Assembly: GCA_017559885.1 (NCBI GenBank)
Contig: JAFYQN010000164.1
Span: forward strand, 1 to 6,224
Reading direction: 5' to 3'
Length of the DNA stretch: 6,224 nucleotides
Origin: Clostridia bacterium
GTDB taxonomy: Bacteria > Bacillota > Clostridia > Oscillospirales > Acutalibacteraceae
In this document: positions 1 to 6,224 of the stretch, piece by piece
Numbering within the stretch: position 1 is the first letter of the stretch
How the letters are laid out: each line of letters starts with the position of its first letter
The notes under the pieces: model-generated
Database searches by the model: none
What the model saw: only the letters and a program-made list of their open reading frames with translations
Told to the model about the DNA's origin: nothing
Position numbers and translations under genes: made by a program

Positions 1-42
1 TAACACTCCCTTATTATATATTTTTATCTTAAAAAATATTTT

Positions 43-70
43 TAGTCAGTTAACTATTGATTTTTATAAT
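43..70 (+). promoter_or_regulatory. Putative promoter of the T-box/ileS operon
   Basis: A perfect -10 hexamer TATAAT lies at 65-70. The best -35 match is TAGTCA at 43-48 (4 of 6 consensus bases, 16-nt spacer), so the -35 is weak. Transcription would start near 77, about 12 nt before the first helix of the T-box leader, as a T-box leader requires. An alternative pair, TTGATT (57-62) with TAATAT (80-85) at 17-nt spacing, would start near 92 and cut off the 5' strand of stem I, so it is less likely. Bases 1-42 upstream are AT-rich and hold nothing I can assign. Confidence 0.55.
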
Positions 71-188
71 ATTTTGTGTTAATATTATGCTCGGTAAAAG
101 CTGTGACGAAGACAGTAACGTGTTTTTTAAACATATCTACAAGCGAGTTGACGATGGTGCAAGGTCAACGGTATGAAAACACGTGAAT

Positions 189-191
189 ATC
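189..191 (+). promoter_or_regulatory. T-box specifier codon AUC (Ile)
   Basis: The triplet sits in the right-hand strand of the stem I specifier loop, in the context GAAT-ATC-AC just before the closing CCGAGC strand. It would pair with the GAU anticodon of tRNA-Ile. It agrees with the identity of the downstream gene (isoleucyl-tRNA synthetase), which independently supports both calls. Confidence 0.9.
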
Positions 192-291
192 ACTTCCGAG
201 CTTCTGCGTGAAAGTTTGGCTTTTTGCCTACAATTAGCGTAAGACGGTTATCTCCACCGTTATAGGGAGCGCGGATATTTAAGTCCGTTCT

Positions 292-337
292 AATAGGTGG
301 TAAAACACGAGATGTAATTTTTCATCCTCGTCCTATT
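292..337 (+). promoter_or_regulatory. T-box antiterminator with tRNA-acceptor-end bulge
   Basis: AATAGG (292-297) pairs perfectly with CCTATT (332-337), and ACGAG (307-311) pairs with CTCGT (327-331). Between the two 5' strands lies the bulge TGGTAAAAC (298-306). Its TGGT would pair with the tRNA 3' end, the last T facing the A discriminator base of tRNA-Ile. The usual bulge is the 7-nt UGGNACC, so this one appears to be 2 nt longer and A-rich. The 3' strand overlaps the terminator stem, so the two hairpins exclude each other. Confidence 0.88.
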
Positions 338-358
338 ATGGACGGGGATTTTATTTTT
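324..358 (+). terminator. Conditional intrinsic terminator of the T-box leader
   Basis: TCCTCGTCC (325-333) pairs with GGACGGGGA (340-348) with one G-U pair, extended by A324-T349, around the 6-nt loop TATTAT. The T-rich tail TTTTATTTTT runs over 349-358. It shares bases 327-337 with the antiterminator, giving the OFF state when aminoacylated tRNA-Ile is abundant. It ends immediately before the ileS ribosome binding site. Confidence 0.92.
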
Positions 359-365
359 GAAAGGA
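359..365 (+). promoter_or_regulatory. Ribosome binding site that fixes the ileS start
   Basis: GAAAGGA lies 8 nt before ATG 374. An in-frame ATG 36 nt upstream (338) lies inside the terminator hairpin and has no such site, so this ribosome binding site decides between the two starts. Confidence 0.8.
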
Positions 366-373
366 TTGTTTCT

Positions 374-3300
374 ATGTACGACAACATCTCTCCAAATCTT
401 AATTTTGTAGAGCAAGAAAAGAAAATTAAACAGTTTTGGGATGACAACAAAATCTTTGAAAAGAGTATTGAAACAAAGGCGCAAGGCGCACCTTACGTTT
501 TTTATGACGGTCCTCCTACCGCAAATGGTAAACCACACATCGGTCACGTGCTTACCCGTGTTATCAAGGATATGATTCCTCGTTACCAAACAATGAAGGG
601 TTGCATGGTACCAAGAAAAGCCGGTTGGGATACTCATGGTCTTCCTGTTGAACTTGAAGTTGAAAAACTTTTAGGTCTTGACGGCAAAGAACAAATTGAA
701 GAATACGGTCTTGACCCATTTATCGGTCACTGTAAAGAAAGCGTTTGGAAATACAAGGGTATGTGGGAAGATTTCTCAAAAACCGTTGGTTTCTGGGCAG
801 ATATGGATAACCCATACGTTACCTACGACAATAACTTTATTGAGTCGGAATGGTGGGCTCTAAAACAAATATTTGATAAAGGTTTACTTTACAAGGGCTT
901 TAAGATTGTTCCTTACTGCCCACGTTGCGGAACACCTCTTTCTTCTCACGAAGTAGCACAAGGTTATAAAAACGTAAAAGAACGTAGCGCGGTTGTTCGC
1001 TTTAAGGTAGTCGGCGAAGACGCTTACTTCCTTGCTTGGACCACAACTCCTTGGACACTTCCATCAAACGTGGCTCTTTGCGTAAACCCTGACGAAACCT
1101 ACTGCCGCGTTAAAGCCGCTGACGGTTACACCTACTATATGGCAGAGGCGCTACTTGACAAGGTGCTCGGCCGCCTTGCAACCGAAGATACTGCCGCTTA
1201 TGAAATTCTCGAAAGCTACAAAGGCGCAGAACTTGAATACAAAGAATATGAACCACTTTTTGATTACGTAAAGCCTGTTTGCGAAAAGCAAAACAAAAAG
1301 GGTCACTTTATCACTTGTGACAGCTACGTTACAATGACCGATGGTACAGGTATTGTTCATATTGCTCCTGCTTTTGGTGAAGACGACGCAAAAGTTGGTC
1401 GTCGTTATGACCTACCTTTTGTTCAATTTGTTGACGGTCAAGGCAACCTTACAGCTGAGACTCCATATGCCGGCGTATTTGTTAAAAAAGCAGACCCGAT
1501 GGTACTCGTTGACCTTGAAAAAGCAGGACTTCTTTTTGATGCTCCAAAGTTCGAACACGACTATCCACATTGTTGGCGTTGTGATACTCCACTTATCTAT
1601 TACGCTCGTGAGTCTTGGTTTATCAAAATGACCGCTGTTAAAGATGACCTTATTCGTAACAACGATACTGTTAACTGGATTCCTGAAAGCATTGGTAAGG
1701 GTCGTTTTGGCGACTGGCTTAAGAACGTACAAGACTGGGGTATTTCACGTAACCGTTATTGGGGTACACCACTTAACATTTGGACTTGTGACTGCGGTCA
1801 CATGCACTCAATAGGTAGTATTGAAGAACTCAAATCAATGTCTGACAACTGCCCCGATGATATTGAACTTCACCGTCCTTATATTGATGAAGTTACAATT
1901 AAATGTCCTCACTGTGGCAAAGATATGCACCGCGTACCCGAAGTTATCGACTGTTGGTTTGACTCAGGCGCTATGCCTTTTGCTCAACACCACTATCCAT
2001 TTGAAAACAAGGATTTGTTTGAGTCACAGTTCCCTGCTGACTTTATTTCAGAAGCGGTTGACCAGACACGTGGTTGGTTCTATTCACTTATGGCAATTTC
2101 AACCCTTATCTTCAACAAAGCTCCTTATAAAAACGTAATCGTTTTAGGTCACGTTCAAGACGAAAATGGTCAAAAGATGTCCAAGTCAAAGGGCAACGCA
2201 GTTGACCCATTTGACGCGCTCGAAAGTTACGGCGCTGACGCTATTCGCTGGTATTTCTACACCAACTCTGCACCTTGGCTTCCTAACCGTTTCCACGGCA
2301 AAGCAGTAGTTGAGGGTCAACGTAAATTTATGGGCACACTTTGGAACACATACGCGTTCTACGTGCTTTATGCAAACATCGATAAATTTGACCCAACTGC
2401 TCACACCCTTAACCCCGATAACCTTACGGTTATGGATAAATGGCTTATTTCAAAACTTAATTCAATGGTAAAGGCAGTTGACGAAAACCTCAGTAACTAT
2501 CGTATTCCTGAAGCCGCTCGCGCTTTGCAAGAATTCGTTGACGAAATGAGTAACTGGTATGTTCGTCGCGGTCGTGAAAGATATTGGGTACAGGGTATGA
2601 CTCCCGATAAAGAAACCGCATACCTCGTGCTTTACAACGCTCTTGTAACAACTGCAAAAGCAGCAGCTCCAATGATTCCATTTATGGCAGAAAGTATTTA
2701 TCAAAACCTTGTTCGCAACGTTGATAAGAACGCTCCTGAGAGTATTCACCTTTGCGACTTCCCTGTTGTTGATGAGGCCGCAATCGACGAAAAACTCGAA
2801 GCAAATATGGAAAGCGTTCTTGAGATAGTTGTTCTTGGCCGTAGCGCTCGTAACGGCTCTGCTATAAAGAATCGTCAACCACTTAATACTATGTACGTTA
2901 AGTGCGATACTCCACTTGATAATTTCTACGCAGATATTATCAAAGAAGAGCTCAATATCAAGTCTGTAGACTTCACAAACGAAGTTGATAACCTTGTATC
3001 ATACAGCTTTAAACCACAACTTAAGACTGTTGGTCCAAAGTATGGTAAGCAACTTGGCGAAATCCGTACCGCTCTTAGTGAGCTTGACGGCAATGCCGCT
3101 AAGGCAGAACTTGACCAAAACGGCGCAATCACATTAAACCTTGCTTCAGGCGACGTAACACTCGCAACCGAAGATTTACTCATTGAAGCAAAACAAAAAG
3201 AAGGTTTCTTTACTGTTAGTGACCACGGTGTTACTGTTGCGCTTGATACAACACTTACCGAAGAACTTATCGAAGAGGGCTTTGTACGTGAGATTGTTAG

Positions 3301-3523
3301 CAAAATTCAAACTATGCGTAAAGAAGCCGGCTTTAACGTAACCGACCATATTATTGTTACAATGAACGGTAGCGAAAAGGTTGTTGCCATTGCAAATAAA
3401 CTTTCAAGCGAAATTGCAGGCGACACCTTGGCAGATTCTATTACTGCCGGCGATATTGATGGTTATAATAAAGAATGGGATATCAACGGCGAAAAACTTA
3501 CTATTGGTGTTAAGTGTATATAA
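374..3523 (+). CDS. ileS: Isoleucyl-tRNA synthetase, type 2 (eukaryote-like)
   Basis: A cytosolic class Ia synthetase that charges tRNA-Ile using ATP and hydrolyses mischarged Val-tRNA-Ile. The 1049-residue protein looks complete. The Rossmann-fold HIGH motif is at residues 55-58 (context GKPHIGH), with GWDTHGLPVE at 84-93. The inserted CP1 editing domain spans roughly 195-400 and shows WTTTPWTLPSN (222-232) and DGTGIVHIAPAFGEDD (323-338). KMSKS is at 601-605. The helical anticodon-binding domain is about 640-820, with MDKWLISKLNSMV at 687-699. A C-terminal region from about 855 resembles the DUF5915 tail of type 2 enzymes. Cysteine pairs that could hold zinc are C182/C185, C400/C403, C472/C474 and C511/C514. 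Length, GWDTHGLPVE and the tail point to type 2 rather than the E. coli-like type 1. Type 2 enzymes are generally much less sensitive to mupirocin; that is family knowledge, not shown here. Control is by the upstream T-box, and the next gene follows after 19 nt. Confidence 0.98.
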   Translation: MYDNISPNLNFVEQEKKIKQFWDDNKIFEKSIETKAQGAPYVFYDGPPTANGKPHIGHVLTRVIKDMIPRYQTMKGCMVPRKAGWDTHGLPVELEVEKLLGLDGKEQIEEYGLDPFIGHCKESVWKYKGMWEDFSKTVGFWADMDNPYVTYDNNFIESEWWALKQIFDKGLLYKGFKIVPYCPRCGTPLSSHEVAQGYKNVKERSAVVRFKVVGEDAYFLAWTTTPWTLPSNVALCVNPDETYCRVKAADGYTYYMAEALLDKVLGRLATEDTAAYEILESYKGAELEYKEYEPLFDYVKPVCEKQNKKGHFITCDSYVTMTDGTGIVHIAPAFGEDDAKVGRRYDLPFVQFVDGQGNLTAETPYAGVFVKKADPMVLVDLEKAGLLFDAPKFEHDYPHCWRCDTPLIYYARESWFIKMTAVKDDLIRNNDTVNWIPESIGKGRFGDWLKNVQDWGISRNRYWGTPLNIWTCDCGHMHSIGSIEELKSMSDNCPDDIELHRPYIDEVTIKCPHCGKDMHRVPEVIDCWFDSGAMPFAQHHYPFENKDLFESQFPADFISEAVDQTRGWFYSLMAISTLIFNKAPYKNVIVLGHVQDENGQKMSKSKGNAVDPFDALESYGADAIRWYFYTNSAPWLPNRFHGKAVVEGQRKFMGTLWNTYAFYVLYANIDKFDPTAHTLNPDNLTVMDKWLISKLNSMVKAVDENLSNYRIPEAARALQEFVDEMSNWYVRRGRERYWVQGMTPDKETAYLVLYNALVTTAKAAAPMIPFMAESIYQNLVRNVDKNAPESIHLCDFPVVDEAAIDEKLEANMESVLEIVVLGRSARNGSAIKNRQPLNTMYVKCDTPLDNFYADIIKEELNIKSVDFTNEVDNLVSYSFKPQLKTVGPKYGKQLGEIRTALSELDGNAAKAELDQNGAITLNLASGDVTLATEDLLIEAKQKEGFFTVSDHGVTVALDTTLTEELIEEGFVREIVSKIQTMRKEAGFNVTDHIIVTMNGSEKVVAIANKLSSEIAGDTLADSITAGDIDGYNKEWDINGEKLTIGVKCI

Positions 3524-3529
3524 CTAATT

Positions 3530-3535
3530 AGGAGG
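3530..3535 (+). promoter_or_regulatory. Ribosome binding site of the small membrane-protein gene
   Basis: A consensus AGGAGG lies 7 nt before ATG 3543, close to ideal spacing. It starts six bases after the ileS stop codon. It argues that the small downstream frame is really translated. Confidence 0.85.
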
Positions 3536-3542
3536 ATATGTC

Positions 3543-3887
3543 ATGTCCGAAGAAAACAAAATTCCGCTTACCGAGGTAGAAGATATAAGTTCTACTTCCG
3601 AACAGTTCAGAGCAAAAAAAGACCCTATAGCAGCATATACAAACGGTCTATATAAAAATCTTGGCAATGTTATTAAGGCGATTTCGTTTTTAATTTCATT
3701 TGCGGTTATTATGGTTGGTTTTGCCGCGGCATTCTTCTTGTTTACCAAAACTGCCCTTTCGGCAACTTTGGGTTTGCTTATCGTAATAGTTTTCACGGTT
3801 GTAGCGGCCTGTTTATTCTTCCCTATTTACGGTATCGGTCACATAGTGTGCCAAAACAACGAAATACTAAAATCGCTTAACAAATAA
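3543..3887 (+). CDS. Small two-helix membrane protein, family not recognised
   Basis: This encodes 114 residues. Residues 1-42 are polar and acidic at first (EVEDISSTSE), then more basic (QFRAKKDP), and should be cytosolic. Two strongly hydrophobic stretches follow, about 43-67 and 70-95, separated by a very short turn (TKTALS), as in a helical hairpin with both ends on the cytosolic side. A short polar tail follows (HIVCQNNEILKSLNK, 100-114). There is no signal-peptide cleavage pattern, metal motif or enzyme signature. The start is set by AGGAGG 7 nt upstream. It lies 19 nt after ileS with no terminator or promoter between, and a strong terminator follows, so it should be the last gene of the T-box-controlled ileS transcript. 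Function is unknown. That it is a real gene is well supported; any link to isoleucine or tRNA biology is only inferred from position. Confidence 0.87.
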   Translation: MSEENKIPLTEVEDISSTSEQFRAKKDPIAAYTNGLYKNLGNVIKAISFLISFAVIMVGFAAAFFLFTKTALSATLGLLIVIVFTVVAACLFFPIYGIGHIVCQNNEILKSLNK

Positions 3888-3903
3888 CAGTAATAAATTT
3901 ATT

Positions 3904-3936
3904 AAAACAATCCTGCTTATGCAGGGTTGTTTTTTT
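3904..3936 (+). terminator. Intrinsic terminator closing the ileS operon
   Basis: AAAACAATCCTGC (3904-3916) pairs with GCAGGGTTGTTTT (3921-3933) through 13 positions with one T-G pair, around the tetraloop TTAT. Seven T residues run over 3930-3936. It begins 16 nt after the stop codon of the small membrane protein and separates it from the next transcription unit. Confidence 0.95.
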
Positions 3937-3994
3937 ATACGCTTTGTAACAAAATTTATAATTATAATTGATTATTTATTAACATAAATAAATC

Positions 3995-4023
3995 TTGTTT
4001 TTTTATGCAAAAAGTGTTATAAT
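3995..4023 (+). promoter_or_regulatory. Strong promoter P1 for the LTA-synthase-like gene
   Basis: TTGTTT (3995-4000) and a perfect TATAAT (4018-4023) are separated by 17 nt, with an extended -10 TGT at 4015-4017. This is a good sigma-A-type promoter. Transcription would start near 4030, giving a leader of about 100 nt before ATG 4133. The upstream flank is AT-rich. Confidence 0.8.
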
Positions 4024-4035
4024 GCAAACTGATGT

Positions 4036-4059
4036 TGTTTACTCTTTTTTAAGTAAACA
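4036..4059 (+). repeat. 8-bp perfect inverted repeat in the P1 leader
   Basis: TGTTTACT (4036-4043) and AGTAAACA (4052-4059) are exact reverse complements with an 8-nt T-rich gap. The repeat starts about 6 nt downstream of the expected P1 start site and ends 16 nt before the candidate P2 -35. It could be an operator for a dimeric regulator or a 5'-leader hairpin. No run of T follows the second arm, so it is not an intrinsic terminator. Confidence 0.5.
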
Positions 4060-4075
4060 TAATTAATGATATAAA

Positions 4076-4104
4076 TTCACAATCGTATTTACCCATATTA
4101 TATT
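4076..4104 (+). promoter_or_regulatory. Candidate second promoter P2 for the LTA-synthase-like gene
   Basis: TTCACA (4076-4081) and TATATT (4099-4104) each match consensus at five of six bases and are 17 nt apart. The start would be near 4111, leaving a leader of about 22 nt that still contains the ribosome binding site at 4115-4123. In such AT-rich DNA a chance match is possible. Confidence 0.45.
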
Positions 4105-4114
4105 TTCGTAAAAA

Positions 4115-4123
4115 AAGGAAGGA
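4115..4123 (+). promoter_or_regulatory. Ribosome binding site of the LTA-synthase-like gene
   Basis: AAGGAAGGA lies 9 nt before ATG 4133. It sets the start upstream of the DUF4234-like module, so the module belongs to the same translated protein rather than being a leader artefact. Confidence 0.8.
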
Positions 4124-4132
4124 CACTTTTAT

Positions 4133-6224
4133 ATGGTGCAGATTAACAAAAGAGAAATTGGAAAATGTATTCTCTTGTCTATTGTTACTTTAGGTCTATA
4201 TTACCTATATTGGAAATACATGATGGTAAAAAACATAAGAGCAATTAAAGGCGATACTTCAAGTATCCTTGTTGAAACACTTTGCTTTGTTTTTCTTCCA
4301 ATCTACCCTTTGTATTGGTGGTTTACACGCGGAAAGACCATGCGAATCGAGTTTGAAAAACGCGGATGGCCTGTTTTGGGTAATGAAATCATATATTTAA
4401 TTTTTGTTGCATTAGAATTAGAAATAATTCCAATGGCACTTATGCAAAACGATTTTAATGCCGCAGATATAGAATCAACCACACCTAATGATAAAATAAT
4501 TAATTTTATAATTAACATTTCCAAAAAAGTTTATTCTGCTGTAAAGGGCTTTGTTCAAGAACATTTTGAAATCACAAGCACAAAAAAATCAAAAATCTTT
4601 GGTGCTGTTGTTACAGGTGTTCTTTTACTTATCGTTATTATTTTTAACGGCAGATTTACAAAACTTGTATCGGATGCAAGGTGGTGGTTCCTTGCGTTTG
4701 CGCTTGTCGCTCCATTTATAATTGGTTTATATATTGCGCATAACATAAAGTTAAAATATCGATCGATCGATAAGTTTTGGCATTTTATTCTCTTTTTCCT
4801 TATGCCTATAGTTACTATGACTATGACCGAATGTCTTAACAATATTTTTATTTACGATATGACCTATTTGGGATTTTATGCCAACTATATCGTTATATTG
4901 CTTTTCCAATTTTTAATTTTCACGTTATGCGGCAGTTTTAGAGTATCGCTTCTTGTGACAAACGTTGTTTGTTACGGTATGGCGCTTGCGCATAGTTATA
5001 TTGTTAGTTTCCGTAGTACACCGTTTATACCAATGGACTTTTTAAGCATTACAACTGCGGCAGGTGTTGCAAACACATATAACTACACCCCTACTCACAT
5101 TATAATTATTGGTACGCTTCTATTTATTTTTATAGTTGCCGTAGCAGTAAAGATGAAGACACCAAAGTATAACCTAATAACAAAAATCGTTTCACGTACG
5201 TTTATGGGTACTTTCTTTGCTTGCCTGATGTGCCTATTTTATTTCACGTCTATATTTGCCGATGCAGGTGTAAAACCCGACTTTTGGAATCAGTCTCGTG
5301 GTTATCGCAACTATGGATTTGTGTTTAGTTTTTTCTGTAATACAAAATATTTATATATGTCAGAACCAAGCGGTTACGATGCCAATTCGGTTGGAGATTA
5401 TGTTTCAAGCACGGTTGACGAAGATGAATCAACCGTTATTGAACCAACCGGTAACGAACCAAACATTATATGCATAATGAATGAATCGTTGTCCGATTTA
5501 AGTGTTTTAGGCGAATTTACCACCAACGAAGATTATATGCCGTTTATGCATAGTCTTACCGAAAACACCATTAAGGGTAATCTTTATGTTCCTGTTATAG
5601 GCGCAGGTACGTCTAACACCGAGTTCGAATTTTTAACAGGTCATTCAACGGCATTTTTACCATCGGGCAGTAACGCGTATATGCTTTACATTAAAAATCC
5701 TATCGCTTCTCTCGTATCTACTCTTGAGGGTCAAGGATATTCTTCTTGGGCATTCCACCCCTATTATTCAACCGGTTGGAACCGTGTTAGCGTTTACGAG
5801 AACTTGGGCTTTAATAAATTTGATTTTCTTGAAAATCTAATCGACGTATCTATTCTTGACGACTACACCAAAAACGGTGGCGACGCTGAATATTTGCAAT
5901 CGCTTATAAACACCTATTACCCTGACCGTACAAATATGCTTTTGCGTCAATATGTAAGCGATGATTATAACTACGACGTTATAATTAAAGATTTTGAAAA
6001 CCGTGATAAATCTAAACCTTACTTTATGTTTAACGTAACTATGCAAAACCATGGTGGTTATTCAAAAGCGGCTTCAAACTTTGACGAATGTATTGAAATT
6101 ACTTCTGCAAGTAAATATTATAACAAATCAAGTAAGTATTTATCACTTGTAAAAGCAAGCGATAACGCCTTTAAAGAACTTGTTGAATATTTTTCTAACG
6201 TAGAAGAACCAACTGTAATTTGTA
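4133..6224 (+). CDS. LTA synthase-family phosphoglycerol transferase with N-terminal DUF4234-like module (3' end missing)
   Basis: The reading frame is open for 697 codons and runs off the window. Residues 1-110 form a DUF4234-like membrane module: KREIGKCILLSIVTLGLYYLYW (6-27, given here only for its position and G/Y/W pattern), a second helix at 45-63, a third at 87-103, and a closing ALMQNDFN. A polar linker (104-150) leads to the LTA-synthase part. That part has hydrophobic segments near 156-172, 184-203, 214-236, 246-264, 270-295, 322-340 and 352-372, an acidic extracytoplasmic linker (about 411-443), and then the sulfatase-fold domain. In that domain NIICIMNES gives the metal-binding Glu451, GAGTSNTEFEFLTG gives the catalytic Thr493, and NVTMQNHGGY gives the substrate-site His640. 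These correspond by motif to E255, T300 and H416 of S. aureus LtaS. The family's Asp-His metal pair should follow just beyond VEEPTVIC at the window edge. Family members transfer glycerol phosphate from phosphatidylglycerol to teichoic acid or other glycans outside the membrane; the exact acceptor here is unknown. It is transcribed from its own promoters. Confidence 0.93.
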   Translation, partial: MVQINKREIGKCILLSIVTLGLYYLYWKYMMVKNIRAIKGDTSSILVETLCFVFLPIYPLYWWFTRGKTMRIEFEKRGWPVLGNEIIYLIFVALELEIIPMALMQNDFNAADIESTTPNDKIINFIINISKKVYSAVKGFVQEHFEITSTKKSKIFGAVVTGVLLLIVIIFNGRFTKLVSDARWWFLAFALVAPFIIGLYIAHNIKLKYRSIDKFWHFILFFLMPIVTMTMTECLNNIFIYDMTYLGFYANYIVILLFQFLIFTLCGSFRVSLLVTNVVCYGMALAHSYIVSFRSTPFIPMDFLSITTAAGVANTYNYTPTHIIIIGTLLFIFIVAVAVKMKTPKYNLITKIVSRTFMGTFFACLMCLFYFTSIFADAGVKPDFWNQSRGYRNYGFVFSFFCNTKYLYMSEPSGYDANSVGDYVSSTVDEDESTVIEPTGNEPNIICIMNESLSDLSVLGEFTTNEDYMPFMHSLTENTIKGNLYVPVIGAGTSNTEFEFLTGHSTAFLPSGSNAYMLYIKNPIASLVSTLEGQGYSSWAFHPYYSTGWNRVSVYENLGFNKFDFLENLIDVSILDDYTKNGGDAEYLQSLINTYYPDRTNMLLRQYVSDDYNYDVIIKDFENRDKSKPYFMFNVTMQNHGGYSKAASNFDECIEITSASKYYNKSSKYLSLVKASDNAFKELVEYFSNVEEPTVIC

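Larger units (their letters stand above)
89..349 (+). promoter_or_regulatory. T-box riboswitch, isoleucine-specific (AUC specifier)
   Basis: This leader RNA binds uncharged tRNA-Ile and lets transcription continue into ileS when charged tRNA is scarce. Stem I closes by GCTCGG (89-94) with CCGAGC (196-201). The loop-E-like GACGAAGACAGTA segment is at 105-117. The middle helix pairs ACGTGTTTT (118-126) with AAAACACGT (176-184). The distal AG-bulge and loop pair GTTGAC (147-152) with GTCAAC (164-169) around GATGGTGCAAG. The specifier loop reads GAAT-ATC-AC, placing the Ile codon AUC at 189-191. The stem IIA/B pseudoknot is ACGGT (244-248) with ACCGT (256-260) plus loop CTCC (252-255) with GGAG (266-269). 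Stem III is about 271-276 with 283-288. The T-box bulge and the antiterminator/terminator switch follow at 292-349. The layout matches the class well. What is seen is sequence and complementarity; the tRNA response is inferred from the family. Confidence 0.96.

Noticed and set aside
1..42. Possible tail of an upstream gene or terminator
   Set aside because: There is a TAA at 1-3 but too little sequence to support a gene end, and no hairpin with a T-run is evident.
338..373. In-frame upstream ATG that would add 12 residues to IleRS
   Set aside because: It lies in the loop of the T-box terminator and has no ribosome binding site at proper spacing. ATG 374 has GAAAGGA 8 nt upstream and gives a normal IleRS N-terminus.
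290..637. Reverse-strand open frame overlapping the T-box and the start of ileS
   Set aside because: It is antisense to a conserved riboswitch and the catalytic HIGH region, with no recognisable protein features.
2926..3303. Reverse-strand open frame of 125 codons inside the end of ileS
   Set aside because: Its Ser/Val-rich translation is what antisense of a codon-biased gene yields; there is no ribosome binding site or family resemblance, and the sense strand is clearly coding.
3538..3540. Alternative ATG five bases before the small-gene start
   Set aside because: It is in another frame and only 2 nt from AGGAGG, too close for initiation; ATG 3543 has 7-nt spacing.
3524..3796. Reverse-strand open frame opposite the small membrane protein gene
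   Set aside because: The sense frame has a consensus AGGAGG, operon position and a terminator; the antisense frame has none of these.
1..6224. CRISPR array, mobile element, toxin-antitoxin pair or other new multi-gene system
   Set aside because: No regularly spaced repeats, transposase signatures, terminal inverted repeats or paired small defence-type genes were seen on either strand.

Overview
The window is AT-rich DNA that reads like a Gram-positive Firmicute of the class Clostridia, perhaps a gut lineage. The evidence is a complete tRNA-Ile-sensing T-box leader, strong AGGAGG-type ribosome binding sites, T-tailed intrinsic terminators and a lipoteichoic-acid-synthase-type membrane enzyme. 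Everything recognisable is on the + strand. Genus cannot be assigned from the sequence alone.

Region 1 (about 1-373) is the control region of ileS. A putative promoter (-10 TATAAT at 65-70) is followed by a T-box riboswitch. Stem I carries an AUC isoleucine specifier at 189-191. The stem IIA/B pseudoknot, stem III, the T-box bulge and mutually exclusive antiterminator and terminator hairpins can all be traced by base pairing.

Region 2 (374-3887) is a two-gene operon. The first gene is a full-length 1049-residue isoleucyl-tRNA synthetase of the eukaryote-like type 2 class. Nineteen bases after its stop comes a 114-residue protein with two membrane segments and no family I recognise, with a near-ideal ribosome binding site. 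A strong terminator at 3904-3936 closes the unit, so the small membrane protein should share the T-box control of ileS.

Region 3 (3937-4132) is intergenic. It holds one strong promoter with an extended -10, an 8-bp inverted repeat, and a second, closer promoter candidate before the third gene.

Region 4 (4133-6224, running off the window) is an LTA-synthase/phosphoglycerol-transferase-type membrane enzyme with an extra N-terminal membrane module of about 110 residues resembling DUF4234. This fusion is the most unusual item in the window. The frame stays open for 697 codons to the last base. It ends just where the family's Asp-His metal motif would be expected, so the active site cannot be fully checked here.

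No RNA gene other than the riboswitch, no CRISPR array, no mobile element and no long repeat was seen. The genes do not form an obvious new system: the window is a housekeeping aminoacyl-tRNA synthetase operon next to a cell-envelope gene with its own promoters.
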